Source: Okeania hirsuta
Lineage (GTDB): Bacteria > Cyanobacteriota > Cyanobacteriia > Cyanobacteriales > Microcoleaceae
Reading direction: 5' to 3'
Length of the DNA: 64,000 nt
NCBI RefSeq assembly: GCF_003838195.1
Contig: NZ_RCBY01000003.1
Coordinates: 1-64,000 of the forward strand
The notes beneath the pieces were generated by a model. The model saw only the letters and a program-made list of their open reading frames with translations, did no database searches and had not been told where the DNA came from. The translations under genes and the position numbers were made by a program. This document shows positions 20,619-30,089 of this stretch, piece after piece (the first letter of the stretch is position 1; each line of letters starts with the position of its first letter).

Positions 20619-20854
20619 GGCCAAAAACAAATTAGGGAGTAGGGAATAGTAAAGACGTTGGATGCAATGTCCCTACAGAGGAGGGAATAATTTGATATAT
20701 TCTCAAGATAGATGAAGATCATTTTTATATAATCCGGTTATATCGTATGTGTTGATCATTCTATAATTACTTCAATATTCAACCTCCCCGACTCCCCGAC
20801 TCCCCGACTCCCCGACTCCCCGACTCCCCGACTCCCCGACTCCTAACTCTCTCT
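20619..20854. repeat. intergenic region with CCCCGACT simple repeat
   Basis: About eight tandem copies of an 8-bp unit (GACTCCCC) at about 20,785-20,842, directly before the ycf54 stop. They could fold or slip. No gene. Confidence 0.6.
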
Positions 20855-21196
20855 TCAAGAATCTTTCACAGAAGCATCCTCAACAGAAGCTAAAGGTTCT
20901 GGGATAGAATCTGAAGGTGCTTGAAATTCACCTGTAATTACAGATTCCAAACGTAACTTTAACCAAGTAATAAATTTAGGGTTAGTAGAAATAATCGCTG
21001 CAGCAGGTTGAGGACATTTAGCCTTAATATTAGCCATTTCTGGAGCTTCTAAAAAAACAGGTTGAGGAACCAACCAAAAATCTATTTCTTTTTCCTTTTC
21101 GTGATAATCTCTGGTGCGTTCTCTAAAAACCTCTTCCAGGGGTTCTTCCTCTAGTAAAAATTTTTTACTAGCTAAAACATAATAATAGGTTTGCAT
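20855..21196 (-). CDS. ycf54: Ycf54-like Mg-protoporphyrin IX monomethyl ester cyclase accessory protein
   Basis: 113 residues with the DUF2488 signatures MQTYYYVLASKKFLLEEEP, EKEIDFWLVPQP and AAAIISTNPKFITWLKLRL. Ycf54 is needed for stability and activity of the aerobic cyclase (AcsF/CycI) that makes the fifth ring of chlorophyll. The start at 21196 is chosen because conservation begins there; the longer upstream extension is low-complexity AT-rich sequence. The C-terminal tail (SIPEPLASVEDASVKDS) is longer than usual and variable. It stands alone between pdxJ and the exported protein. Confidence 0.93.
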   Translation of the reverse strand: MQTYYYVLASKKFLLEEEPLEEVFRERTRDYHEKEKEIDFWLVPQPVFLEAPEMANIKAKCPQPAAAIISTNPKFITWLKLRLESVITGEFQAPSDSIPEPLASVEDASVKDS

Positions 21197-21340
21197 TTCA
21201 ATCAATAAACAAAAATTAGTAATTACCGAATAATTAATAATTAAATAATTAAACAATTCAGCTTACTCTGCCTCCCCTTTCAAGGGGGAAAAAATAAACT
21301 TTTTCCTTATTGGTCAATCTTCTGACTTTTAAGGAGAGGT

Positions 21341-21394
21341 AATTATCCATTATCCATTATCCATTATCCATTATCCATTATCCATTATCCATTA
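21341..21394. repeat. CCATTAT simple repeat
   Basis: About seven copies of an 8-bp unit (ATCCATTA) immediately 3' of pdxJ. Confidence 0.7.
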
Positions 21395-22114
21395 ATGAAA
21401 ACCATTAATGGCTTGTTTCATCTCGCGGACAGCTCGCTCCATACCCACAAGTACCGCCCTAGAAATTATTGTATGACCAATGTTGAGTTCTTCCATACCT
21501 TCTAGACAAGCAACTGGATAAACATTCCCATAAGTGAGGCCATGTCCAGCATTAACTCGGAGTCCAGCAGCGATCGCTATTTTGCAGCCATCTGCCAAAA
21601 TCGTCAATTCTTGATGGCGAGTGGCCTCATCAGTAGCTTCTGCATAACATCCTGTGTGGAGTTCTATAAACTTAGCCTGAATTTCTGCGGAAGCTTCAAT
21701 CTGGGCTTTTTCTGCATCAATAAACATACTGACAGGAATATTTGCTCCTTGCAACTGAGCTACTACCTCTCTCATACGAGGGATATTACTAGCAACATCC
21801 AAACCACCTTCAGTTGTTACTTCTTCGCGACGTTCTGGTACAAGAGTAATATAATCAGGCTTAATATCCAGAGCGATCGCCACCATTTCTGTAGTAGGTG
21901 CCATCTCCAAATTCAAATGAGTCCGCACCGTTTGTCGCAGAATATGGACATCTCGTTCATGAATATGGCGACGGTCTTCCCGCAGATGAACAGTAATACC
22001 ATCAGCACCAGAAAGTTCAGCTAAAATTGCTGCTGCTACTGGATCTGGTTCTACAGTTCGTCGCGCTTGTCTAATTGTGGCAACGTGGTCAATGTTGACA
22101 CCTAGAGTGGGCAA
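21392..22114 (-). CDS. pdxJ: pyridoxine 5'-phosphate synthase
   Basis: Condenses 3-amino-1-hydroxyacetone phosphate with deoxyxylulose 5-phosphate to form pyridoxine 5'-phosphate (vitamin B6 de novo pathway). At 240 residues it is the family length. Conserved segments: [15 protein letters not shown] at the N-terminus, [16 protein letters not shown], the LNLEMAPT glutamate region, and [11 protein letters not shown] near the C-terminus. The start ATG at 22114 is immediately followed by the family start [10 protein letters not shown]. Single gene; neighbours are unrelated. Confidence 0.97.
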   Translation of the reverse strand: MPTLGVNIDHVATIRQARRTVEPDPVAAAILAELSGADGITVHLREDRRHIHERDVHILRQTVRTHLNLEMAPTTEMVAIALDIKPDYITLVPERREEVTTEGGLDVASNIPRMREVVAQLQGANIPVSMFIDAEKAQIEASAEIQAKFIELHTGCYAEATDEATRHQELTILADGCKIAIAAGLRVNAGHGLTYGNVYPVACLEGMEELNIGHTIISRAVLVGMERAVREMKQAINGFH

Positions 22115-22830
22115 TTTTTGATTCTCCTGATTATGTAAGTCAATTTGCCATATTAGTTTAGTTGGAAATGTTCACTTGAGCAACTGTTTCTCAGGAATCT
22201 TGCTGTCCAGGCACTTAAAAATTTTACATAGGTAAGTCAATTCATTACCTCCGGCAATAGGGATGCGAGAAGATACAGATTTTTTTTTCTCTTGGTTGAT
22301 TGGATATGGCGAGGTTTCCTCGCCATCCCACCCTACGGGAAGCTACGCTAACGACCGCTTTTTATCCTTTTCAAAGAGGAGGCTTAAGACCTTATTTTTT
22401 TGGTCAAACTAATATATAAATAAAATAATTGTGATGAGGCTTAAATTTTTCTCCCACTTCACACCTATATCTTAGTTTTATATTGATTTATGCCTACTTA
22501 TTAGAATCCCTGTAAATTTAATTCACAGAGCAGTCAATGATTAGTCTTTAAATCAACTATAGACTAAAAAATGTGATTGCTGTTTGCATATCAGTTAATT
22601 TATGGCTAGCTAAATCAATTTAAGCATTGATGAAAATTTAGATTTTTTATGACTATATAAATAAAGATTCAAAAACTGTAAATTGAAAGCTTATATTCTA
22701 TAGAAACTAATATATTAGTTTGGAATCAATGTATTAGTTATAAACTCAATAATTTGGTACTTAATTAAAATTGCAAACAGCTATAACTAACATAAAATAT
22801 GACTGTTTAGTTGTAAATTGGAGCTGTAGC
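22115..22830. other. intergenic region with a dispersed repeat
   Basis: 22,265-22,390 holds a repeat (GGATATGGCGAGG...CCCTACGGGAAGC TACGCTAACGACC) that recurs at 31,935-32,075. The rest is AT-rich leader sequence. No gene seen. Confidence 0.55.
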
Positions 22831-23483
22831 ATGGAAATATTACAAAATAGTCTAAACTTAGTCAAAAAATGGGAAGGACTTTTTCTGAATGCTGATCTAG
22901 ACCCAGTAGGAATACCAACCATTGGGTATGGAACCATTCGTTACCCCAATGGAAAAAAAGTTCAGCTAGGAGAAAGAATTACAGAAAGAAATGCAGAATT
23001 CTATTTAAAGTATGAATGCGACAAAGCAGCAGAAGTAGTTTTGAGGCTGGTTCAAGTTCCTCTGAATCAAAATCAGTTTGATGCTCTTGTATGCTTCTGT
23101 TATAACGTTGGAACTGGTGCTTTTGAAAGTAGTACCATGTTAAGAAAGCTCAACTAAGGAGACTATCAAGGAGCAGCAAATAAATTTCCACGTTGGGTAA
23201 ATGGAGCAGTAAATGGTACGTTAACGATATTATCTGGGCTGATGGGAGAGATAATTATTATGGTAATATTTTTCAGAGTGGTATAGGTCCAGTAACTGTT
23301 CCGTTAGATTATTTAGAACCTGGTACTACAGAAAGAAGTGCAATCGAAATTCATATTGACTGGAATCGCAATTATGGCTCGCCTGGCACTGTGGGTTGTA
23401 TCGCGACCTACAATATAGATGACTATAAAAGTTTCATTACTTGGCTCAGGGACACAGACCCTCGCGGTCTTTATGTTGACTGA
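22831..23483 (+). pseudogene. phage-type lysozyme (GH24) with a C-terminal SxGC-like domain, broken
   Basis: The first part is a T4-type muramidase: catalytic Glu in KKWEGLFLNA, the PTIGYGTI strand and FDALVCFCYNVGTG. It hits a TAA at 23155-23157 where GDYQGAANKFPRWVNG clearly continues the fold. A further frameshift near 23,200 leads into HIDWNRNYGSPGTVGCIAT and FITWLRDTDPRGLYVD, which recalls peptidoglycan-active domains ending in a GC motif (L,D-transpeptidase-like; low certainty). One stop plus one frameshift make it a recent pseudogene. The start at 22831 has GGAG upstream. Confidence 0.75.
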
Positions 23484-23788
23484 AAATTAGGGACTTGCCC
23501 TAAACCTTAGATTAAATAAGCAATCAGCAATCAGCACTCAGCACTCAGCAGTAAATGTTTAGAAGGAGATTTCAACCCTTCCTCAACCTTCCGGTTTATA
23601 GAAACCGGGGATTTAAACCCAGAGCTGCTAAAAACGGAAATGCTAATAGCTAATAGCTAGTTAATTTTCCTTTTCTCAATTTTCTGTATTTTCAACAGGC
23701 ATCATCTACCTACACTGTTAGCGTAGTTATTTCTACGGAGAACAACTAATCTATGAGTGTAGGTTGTTCAATTTAGTAAAGAATAAAT
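23484..23788. repeat. intergenic region with CAGCAATCAG-type repeats
   Basis: AATCAGCAATCAGCACTCAGC simple repeats at 23,520-23,550 and a palindromic TTCCGGTTTATAGAAACCGG at about 23,590, then the ureC leader. No gene. Confidence 0.5.
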
Positions 23789-25498
23789 ATGGCTTATAGA
23801 ATCAACCGTCGTGCCTATGCTGAAACTTATGGGCCAACAATAGGCGATCGCGTCCGTTTAGCTGACACAGAATTATTCATAGAAGTCGAGCAAGACTATA
23901 CCACCTACGGCGATGAAGTAAAATTTGGTGGAGGCAAAGTCATCCGTGACGGTATGGGGCAATCTCCCATTGCCAATGCTGACGGCGCAGTGGATCTAGT
24001 TATTACCAACGCTCTCATTCTCGACTGGTGGGGTATTGTCAAAGCAGACATCGGCATCAAAGATGGTAAAATCTGCAAAATTGGTAAAGCAGGCAACCCC
24101 TACATCCAAGATAATGTAGATATTATCATCGGTCCGGGAACTGAAGCTGTAGCGGGTGAAGGCATGATTTTAACAGCAGGTGGCATTGATGCTCACATTC
24201 ATTTTATTTGTCCTCAACAAATCGAAACAGCGATCGCTTCTGGTATCACAACTATATTAGGTGGAGGAACAGGTCCTGCCACAGGTACTAATGCGACTAC
24301 CTGTACTCCCGGTCCTTGGAATATTCACCGAATGTTGCAAGCTGCTGAAGCTTTCCCGGTAAATTTAGGTTTCATGGGCAAAGGTAACAGCAGTCAACCC
24401 CAAGCTCTAGTCGAACAAGTATTAGCAGGGGCGATGGGATTAAAATTACATGAAGATTGGGGAACTACCCCGGCGGCGATCGACACCTGCTTAAATGTTG
24501 CGGACGAGTACGATGTGCAAGTTGCTATCCACACCGATACTCTCAATGAAGCAGGGTTTGTAGAAACCACCATAAAGGCTTTTAAAAACCGGACAATTCA
24601 TACTTATCACACTGAAGGTGCGGGAGGCGGTCACGCTCCAGATATTATCAAAGTCTGCGGTCAAGCAAATGTTTTACCTTCTTCTACTAACCCCACTCGT
24701 CCTTATACTCTCAATACTTTGGAAGAACATTTGGATATGTTGATGGTGTGTCATCATCTAGACCGAAATATTCCAGAGGATGTGGCTTTTGCAGAGTCTC
24801 GCATTCGTCGAGAAACTATTGCTGCTGAGGATATACTGCACGATCTGGGAGCGTTTAGTATGATTGCTTCTGATTCTCAGGCCATGGGACGTGTGGGAGA
24901 GGTTATTATTAGAACTTGGCAAACAGCTCACAAAATGAAAATTCAGCGCGGACCTTTGAATGGAGAGTCTGGGGAAAATGATAATTTGCGTGCTAAACGT
25001 TATGTGGCAAAATACACGATTAATCCGGCGATCGCTCATGGTATTGCTGAGTATGTGGGTTCGGTGGAAGTGGGAAAGTTGGCAGATTTATGTTTGTGGC
25101 GACCTGCTATGTTTGGGGTGAAACCGGAAATTGTGATTAAGGGAGGAGCTATTGCTTATGCTCAGATGGGAGATGCGAATGCAAGTATTCCTACTCCACA
25201 ACCTGTGGTTATGCAGCCAATGTTTGGTAGTTTTGGGGGAGCGATCGCTGCTACTTCTTTGACTTTTGTTTCTCAAGCTGCTCTGGAAACTGATATTGTG
25301 GCTCAACTACAGTTGAAAAAGTCAGCAGTTGCAGTGGTAAATACTCGGCAAATTAGCAAACAAGAGATGAAATTAAATGATGCTTTGCCAGAAATAGAAG
25401 TTGACCCGGAAACTTATGAAGTTAGAGCTGATGGGGAGTTGTTGACTTGTGAACCTGCAACAGTTTTACCCATGGCACAGCGATATTTTCTGTTTTAG
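23789..25498 (+). CDS. ureC: urease alpha subunit
   Basis: The catalytic subunit of urease, hydrolysing urea to ammonia and carbamate at a di-nickel centre in the cytoplasm. 569 residues. The carbamylated lysine is K219 (GLKLHEDWG). Nickel-binding and active-site histidines are visible in [36 protein letters not shown] and MVCHHLD. No ureA or ureB lies in the 1.2 kb upstream or downstream, so the urease genes are scattered, as in several cyanobacteria. Nickel dependence is shared with the hydrogenase at the window end. No defect seen. Confidence 0.97.
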   Translation: MAYRINRRAYAETYGPTIGDRVRLADTELFIEVEQDYTTYGDEVKFGGGKVIRDGMGQSPIANADGAVDLVITNALILDWWGIVKADIGIKDGKICKIGKAGNPYIQDNVDIIIGPGTEAVAGEGMILTAGGIDAHIHFICPQQIETAIASGITTILGGGTGPATGTNATTCTPGPWNIHRMLQAAEAFPVNLGFMGKGNSSQPQALVEQVLAGAMGLKLHEDWGTTPAAIDTCLNVADEYDVQVAIHTDTLNEAGFVETTIKAFKNRTIHTYHTEGAGGGHAPDIIKVCGQANVLPSSTNPTRPYTLNTLEEHLDMLMVCHHLDRNIPEDVAFAESRIRRETIAAEDILHDLGAFSMIASDSQAMGRVGEVIIRTWQTAHKMKIQRGPLNGESGENDNLRAKRYVAKYTINPAIAHGIAEYVGSVEVGKLADLCLWRPAMFGVKPEIVIKGGAIAYAQMGDANASIPTPQPVVMQPMFGSFGGAIAATSLTFVSQAALETDIVAQLQLKKSAVAVVNTRQISKQEMKLNDALPEIEVDPETYEVRADGELLTCEPATVLPMAQRYFLF

Positions 25499-26031
25499 GA
25501 GGTTCGCTCAAAAAGGCTGTTATATCAAATCCGGTTGAATACTTATTATCAGGACTTATATCATGTCCGGATAATTAGTGATAAAAAAACTTTCTCTTTT
25601 TCTTCCTCTTCCTCTTCCTTCTTCTTTGTTCCCTCCTAACTCCTGTACGTCGCCAATCCGACAGCTCCCCTACCTGACTCCTGACTCCTGAGGACTCCGT
25701 CATTTATTTATAAGTATTCAACCGGACATAATATTACGCAAAGACACTATATATAGCGTATGCTAAATGATCGCGATCGCTTACAAGATTATAGCGATCG
25801 CCCAGCTTTGCTGATTCTATTCCTATTCATAAAAACTTAAACGACTATCATTTTAATTGTAGTATATTTTATTTGAGTTCAGATACTAGATATTTAGGCG
25901 TTGCTGAAGTGCGTGTATGATATTAATCCTAATTACTTAGGAGTCAACCCACCCGCACGCCCCTCCCAGGAGGGGAAGTCAGTCAGACCGAGTCAGAAGG
26001 GAAGAAAGAATAAGAAACCCCCAGTAGAAGG
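25499..26031. repeat. non-coding stretch with a long hairpin
   Basis: CCGGTTGAATACTTAT at about 25,532 and its inverse ATAAGTATTCAACCGG at about 25,710 bound a 200-bp stretch containing CTTCCTCTTCC repeats and a second pair (TCATGTCCGG/CCGGACATAA), so this may be a MITE-like element. Two GCGATCGC sites lie at 25,770-25,800. Confidence 0.5.
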
Positions 26032-27051
26032 GGCTTTGTTGCACAAAGAGAGCTTAGAGGGTAAAAATAACAGTGCGTGGCACAACAAACCTATATCAAC
26101 GTAGACATGAGTAAGTCCCAATCTAAGTCTAAGTCTAGGTCCAAGTCTAAGTACCGAGTCAGTAACTGGTCTGAGTATGATGCTTCCTTAAAGCAAAGAG
26201 GGAGTCTGACATTTTGGCTCACTGACGAGGTAATAGAGCAGTGGGTCAACCACAAGAAGACCGGACGTAGGGGAGCATCGAAAACCTATAGTGATGTGGC
26301 TATTGAATTAATGGTGGCTCTCAGCAGCTTATTTGGATTAGCAGGACGACAGACAGAGGGATTTGTGGAATCTATATTTGACTTGATGGGACTAGATTTA
26401 CCAGTACCAGACCATAACACTGTATGCCGTAGGGTCAGAAAACTAAATATTGCAATACCAGTACATCTAGGTGTGAATGAGGCGACCGGAGAGATTGTCA
26501 CAGCAGTTGTCACAACCAATGATGTGAGTGAGACCAAGTATTTTCTGACCTATTAGATGGAGTAGAAGGTGAAATAGCCCAAGTTTCAGGTGATGGGGCT
26601 GATGACAAATACAAGTGCTATGAGACAGCTCACCAACGAGGGATAAAAACGACCATTCCACCGCGTAAAAATGCTGTGATTAGGCAGCATGGCAACTGTA
26701 AAGCCCTACCTGCTCCCAGAGATGAGAACCTCAGACGAATTCGTAAAATAGGACGCCAGAAATGGAAGCATGAAAGTGGATACCATAGACGCTCTCTATC
26801 TGTTTGCGTTTGCGTAGCATCCCGTAGGAAAGCATTCCGTAGGAAAACCACTATGTTTAGGCTCAAAGTTTTATTTTGTGGGAAGTTACGAAGACGATCA
26901 TTTGATAATCAAGCAGTGGAGTTATTCATTCAATGCGCTAGCCAGCAACCGCATGATACAGAATGGTAAACCCGAAAGTTATCAAGTACACATCTAGAAC
27001 TGCATCTCCCCAGGGAGTTATCTGCGATCGCAACATTCATGCAACAAAGCC
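26032..27051 (+). mobile_element. IS5-family insertion sequence, copy 1 (inactive)
   Basis: Ends GGCTTTGTTGCA (26032) and TGCAACAAAGCC (to 27051) are inverted repeats. The transposase inside is broken. A solo end of the same type lies at about 6395 and a truncated copy at 28837-29243. It truncates an IS66-type relic on its right. Confidence 0.8.
26107..27000 (+). pseudogene. IS5-family transposase, internally deleted
   Basis: The N-terminus (NWSEYDASLKQRGSLTFWL, VPDHNTVCRRVRKLNIAIPV) jumps directly to HLGVNEATGEIVTAVVTTND, so the segment carrying the first catalytic Asp is deleted. A frameshift near 26,555 leads to EGEIAQVSGDGADDKYKCYE and PPRKNAVIRQHGNC. About 42 bp encoding VCVCVASRRKAFRRK have been inserted in frame between RRSLS and TTMFRLKV. 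It cannot transpose. Confidence 0.8.
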
Positions 27052-27052
27052 G

Positions 27053-27240
27053 TCACTAAGCGTAAAGTGGCTGGTGGTTCTCGCTTTTGGCCTGGGTTTC
27101 GTCGTTCGGCAACATTGTTGAGCGTCATACAGTCTTGTCGCGCTCAGGGTCGCTCTGTTCTTGATTTATTGAGGCGATCACTTTCTTTGGCAATGCGATC
27201 GCGTTCTCACGAATTATCTCTCATTCCTATCTCTGAGTAA
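27053..27240 (+). pseudogene. IS66-type transposase C-terminal relic
   Basis: The frame following the IS5 end reads RRSATLLSVIQSCRAQGRSVLDLL and ends at TAA 27238-27240, as in the C-termini of IS66 transposases. The rest of the gene is absent, cut by IS5. Confidence 0.55.
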
Positions 27241-27636
27241 TTGGGATAATTTTGTCAACCCCTACACCTGAATGCTTACCACTAACCTATCTATTTTTTG
27301 GAATTATAATGAGAGGATAAAAAAAATAATACTTTATATAATCTATACATATTAATTTTTTAAAGATGAGTAAAACTCGTTGTAATCACAGAGAAAATAT
27401 AAAAAACTAGAGTTTTATGAAGATTCAGTAAAGATTTTAAATGTGGGGTTGCTTTTGCTAATGAAACATATGAAACATATTAAGAATTTATTAACAGGGG
27501 TGACCTTCTTAAAAGTTTAATTGTATTATAAGCAGCGGAGAACTGAGAAAAACTTTATAAATCTCTCAGAGAATTCTCAGATAGTCTCATTAGACTGATG
27601 ACGAGATAATTGATTAGATTGTGAATTAATTCTGCC
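27241..27636. other. leader region of the PEP-CTERM gene
   Basis: AT-rich, with a short inverted word (CTCAGAGAATTCTCAGA, about 27,567). No gene. It probably contains the promoter of the 27637 gene. Confidence 0.4.
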
Positions 27637-28548
27637 ATGACCAACTTATTCAAAAATAGTAAAGCATTATTAACACTTGTAAGCGTTAGTTCTGTTATCA
27701 CTACAGCATCTGTTGCGCAAGCATTAACCTTAAAAGTAGAAGTAGAAAATCTCGGTCTCGATGGTGGTGTGGCCTTGACCCCTGTTTGGGTGGGATTTCA
27801 TGACGGTAGCTTTGATAGTTATAACGGGGGACTTCCCTCCGAGAAAGGGTTAGAGAGAATTGCTGAGGATGGCAATACTATGCCCATCTCCATAGACTTT
27901 CTCGCCAATAAAACCTATGTTCAAGGTGGTATGAGTGGAGTGTTCGACTCAACTCAAGTGGGAACCCGTGTTGATGGTGCCATTGGTGGTGGTCCTATCA
28001 CCGCAGAAACTATGGCTATGAGTACATTTGACGTAACCCCCGATGAATCTAATCGATGGTTCTCTTATGTATCGATGGTTCTTCCTTCTAATGATTATTA
28101 TGTTGCCAATGGTAATCCCTTTGCTTGGGATTTAATGGATTTATTTACAGGAAATCAAAGCCAAATTTCCTTTAACATTGGACTCCCCGGAACCGTTAAT
28201 GATGCTGGAACAGAAGTCAATAATTTTTCTACTTCTGCCGGTAACGGTTTGTTTCCAGAATTACCTGCCGGACAAGGCGGACAAAATCAGGGGGCTGATG
28301 AAAATGGAGTTAATGCCAATGTTGCCGATCCTTATGCTAATTTCCTCAATAGACCAACTAATTTTGATACGGCTTTTGCTGACCTCGATTTCAATGATAC
28401 AACTCTTTATCCCAATGGGATTGCTAGTATCACCATTAGTGTGGAGTCTCAATCCGTTCCCGAATCATCTACCACTGTGGGCTTAATGGCCATGGTCGGA
28501 TTATTCGTCTTTGGTGGTTTACGTCGTCGCAATCATCACTTTAACTAA
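27637..28548 (+). CDS. spondin-domain protein with PEP-CTERM sorting tail
   Basis: A 303-residue exported protein. Signal peptide at residues 1-30 (ends ASVAQA), then a spondin-N-like domain (VENLGLDGGVALTPVWVGFHDG, LERIAEDGNTMPIS). The C-terminus has VPESSTTVGLMAM, a membrane helix and GLRRRN, a PEP-CTERM-type sorting signal with the motif altered to PES. Such proteins are exported and processed by an exosortase in bacteria that make exopolysaccharide. An exosortase gene is not in the window. Flanked on both sides by IS relics, so possibly an island remnant or simply an IS-hit locus. Confidence 0.85.
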   Translation: MTNLFKNSKALLTLVSVSSVITTASVAQALTLKVEVENLGLDGGVALTPVWVGFHDGSFDSYNGGLPSEKGLERIAEDGNTMPISIDFLANKTYVQGGMSGVFDSTQVGTRVDGAIGGGPITAETMAMSTFDVTPDESNRWFSYVSMVLPSNDYYVANGNPFAWDLMDLFTGNQSQISFNIGLPGTVNDAGTEVNNFSTSAGNGLFPELPAGQGGQNQGADENGVNANVADPYANFLNRPTNFDTAFADLDFNDTTLYPNGIASITISVESQSVPESSTTVGLMAMVGLFVFGGLRRRNHHFN

Positions 28549-28621
28549 TTTTTCTCGACACATAACATATCTTTATGGTATCCACTCAATATGATGGGGT
28601 AGGCAATTATGATAGCTGCTA

Positions 28622-28832
28622 AGACCAACCAAGAGAATTAACAGAAGAGCGATCATAAATAATAGTTGCCAGAGAGGGAATATTCCCTCTCCTCAAAATG
28701 CGATCGCGTACATATTCAAAAAAGCTCAATCCCAGTTTACGAGTCGTAGTAACAAGGGACATAAAAGTATCCCAAGCTCTCGTCCCTTCAATCGTCTGAG
28801 TTCCATAACTGATATTGCGTCTCCTCACCATA
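28622..28832 (-). pseudogene. IS66-like transposase C-terminal relic
   Basis: Reverse-strand reading NISYGTQTIEGTRAWDTFMS, VTTTRKLGLSFFEYVRDR and IPSLATII matches IS66-type C-termini. It is cut at its 5' side by the truncated IS5. Confidence 0.55.
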
Positions 28833-28836
28833 GTCG

Positions 28837-29243
28837 GCAAAAACGACAATTCCACCGCGAAAAAATGCGGTGATTTGGCAACATGGCAACTGTAAAGGGA
28901 CTCCCCATCCCAGAGATGAAAACTTGAGGTGCATTCGCATCTGTGGCCGCAAGAAATGGAAGCGTGAAAGTGGCTACCATCGACGTTCCCTATCTGTTTG
29001 CGTTTGCGTAGCATCCCGTAGGGAAGCATTCCGTAGGAAAACTACTATGTTTAGGCTCAAAGTGATATTTGGAGGACAATTGCGACGACGAAAATTTGAT
29101 AGTCAGGCAGTAGAGTTATTCATACAATGTGCCATGCCCAAGCGTATGATTCAAACTGGCAAACCCAAAAGCTACAAAGTTGAGAGCTAGTTAACTTCCA
29201 CTAAGGGAGTTTCTACGAACGCTACTTTCATGCAACAAAGCCA
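28837..29243 (+). mobile_element. IS5-family copy 2, 5'-truncated
   Basis: Only the C-terminal transposase part remains (PPRKNAVIWQHGNC to KPKSYKVES, stop at 29190) plus the right end CATGCAACAAAGCC. It carries the same in-frame insert (VCVCVASRREAFRRK) as copy 1, so the insertion predates the spread of this IS. Confidence 0.8.
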
Positions 29244-29902
29244 TTTTTTTCTGCAAATTTTTTGGCTTCCGAAGTCAGAGAATTTTTGCTAAATAGTTGA
29301 GGGATAATTAATCCAGAATTAGCTTGATATTCTGCAAATTCTGGATAGCGAGATAGAGACTTATCTTTTTTCAGCATATTAGGGATAAATATTCCAGCAA
29401 AAAATGCTCCTAGAATTAAATAAGGCAACCAATGTTGCACTAACATTGCAAAAGAAAGATAGATAAATATTTCTCCTAAATAGTTAGTATTTCGACAGCG
29501 AGCAAAGAATCCTTCTGTGATTAATCCTGGTTTATATTTGAGGGTATAATATTTTTGAGCATCGCTAGTGTAGTGGAAGAAAATGCCAAAAATATTTAGA
29601 GAAATTGCAGCAGCTACTAATGATATTGGAGGTTCACTTCCACTACTAATTAAAATGTAGGGAGCTATCCAATATAAGCAGACTATTCCAAAAATTATAA
29701 TACCTTGTAGAAAAGGAACTTCTTGTTCCCATTGCTTATCTGGATAAATACGGTCTTTCAGTAACCATAAAATTCCATAAGTACCATGTAGGGATAGATA
29801 TACCCACGCAACTAAAGAAAAATTTTGATAGGCTATCATCAGCGTCAATATAAATATAAAAGTTGTCGCTTTAGATAGATTAATTGGATGTTTTACTTTC
29901 AT
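29228..29902 (-). CDS. DUF1295/steroid-reductase-like membrane protein, C-terminus replaced by IS end
   Basis: A 224-residue polytopic membrane protein with about six hydrophobic segments. The family signature FFARCRNTNYLGEIFIYLSF followed by SRYPEFAEYQANSGLIIP belongs to the DUF1295/isoprenylcysteine-methyltransferase-like superfamily (ICMT-type NAD(P)H- or SAM-using enzymes). The last five codons (NGFVA) and the stop lie inside the IS5 right terminus, so the native C-terminus has been replaced. Probably still folded, since little seems lost. Substrate unknown. Confidence 0.75.
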   Translation of the reverse strand: MKVKHPINLSKATTFIFILTLMIAYQNFSLVAWVYLSLHGTYGILWLLKDRIYPDKQWEQEVPFLQGIIIFGIVCLYWIAPYILISSGSEPPISLVAAAISLNIFGIFFHYTSDAQKYYTLKYKPGLITEGFFARCRNTNYLGEIFIYLSFAMLVQHWLPYLILGAFFAGIFIPNMLKKDKSLSRYPEFAEYQANSGLIIPQLFSKNSLTSEAKKFAEKNGFVA

Positions 29903-30089
29903 AATTAGTGCTATTTGTCTTTTTAAAAAACTGCTTATAGCTTATATAGGAATAGAGAGGTAGAGCACCGACATAGAGTGATGACTATCCGAATCAGTGG
30001 AAATGTTTTTCCCACTATTCCTTATTCCCTACTATATAATACATAGGATTAATTTAAAAGTCAAATTCTATTAGAGAAAACCAACCTTT

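Noticed and set aside
28870-29190. Separate small protein in the truncated IS5
   Set aside because: It is the C-terminal transposase part of an IS5 copy, not an independent gene.
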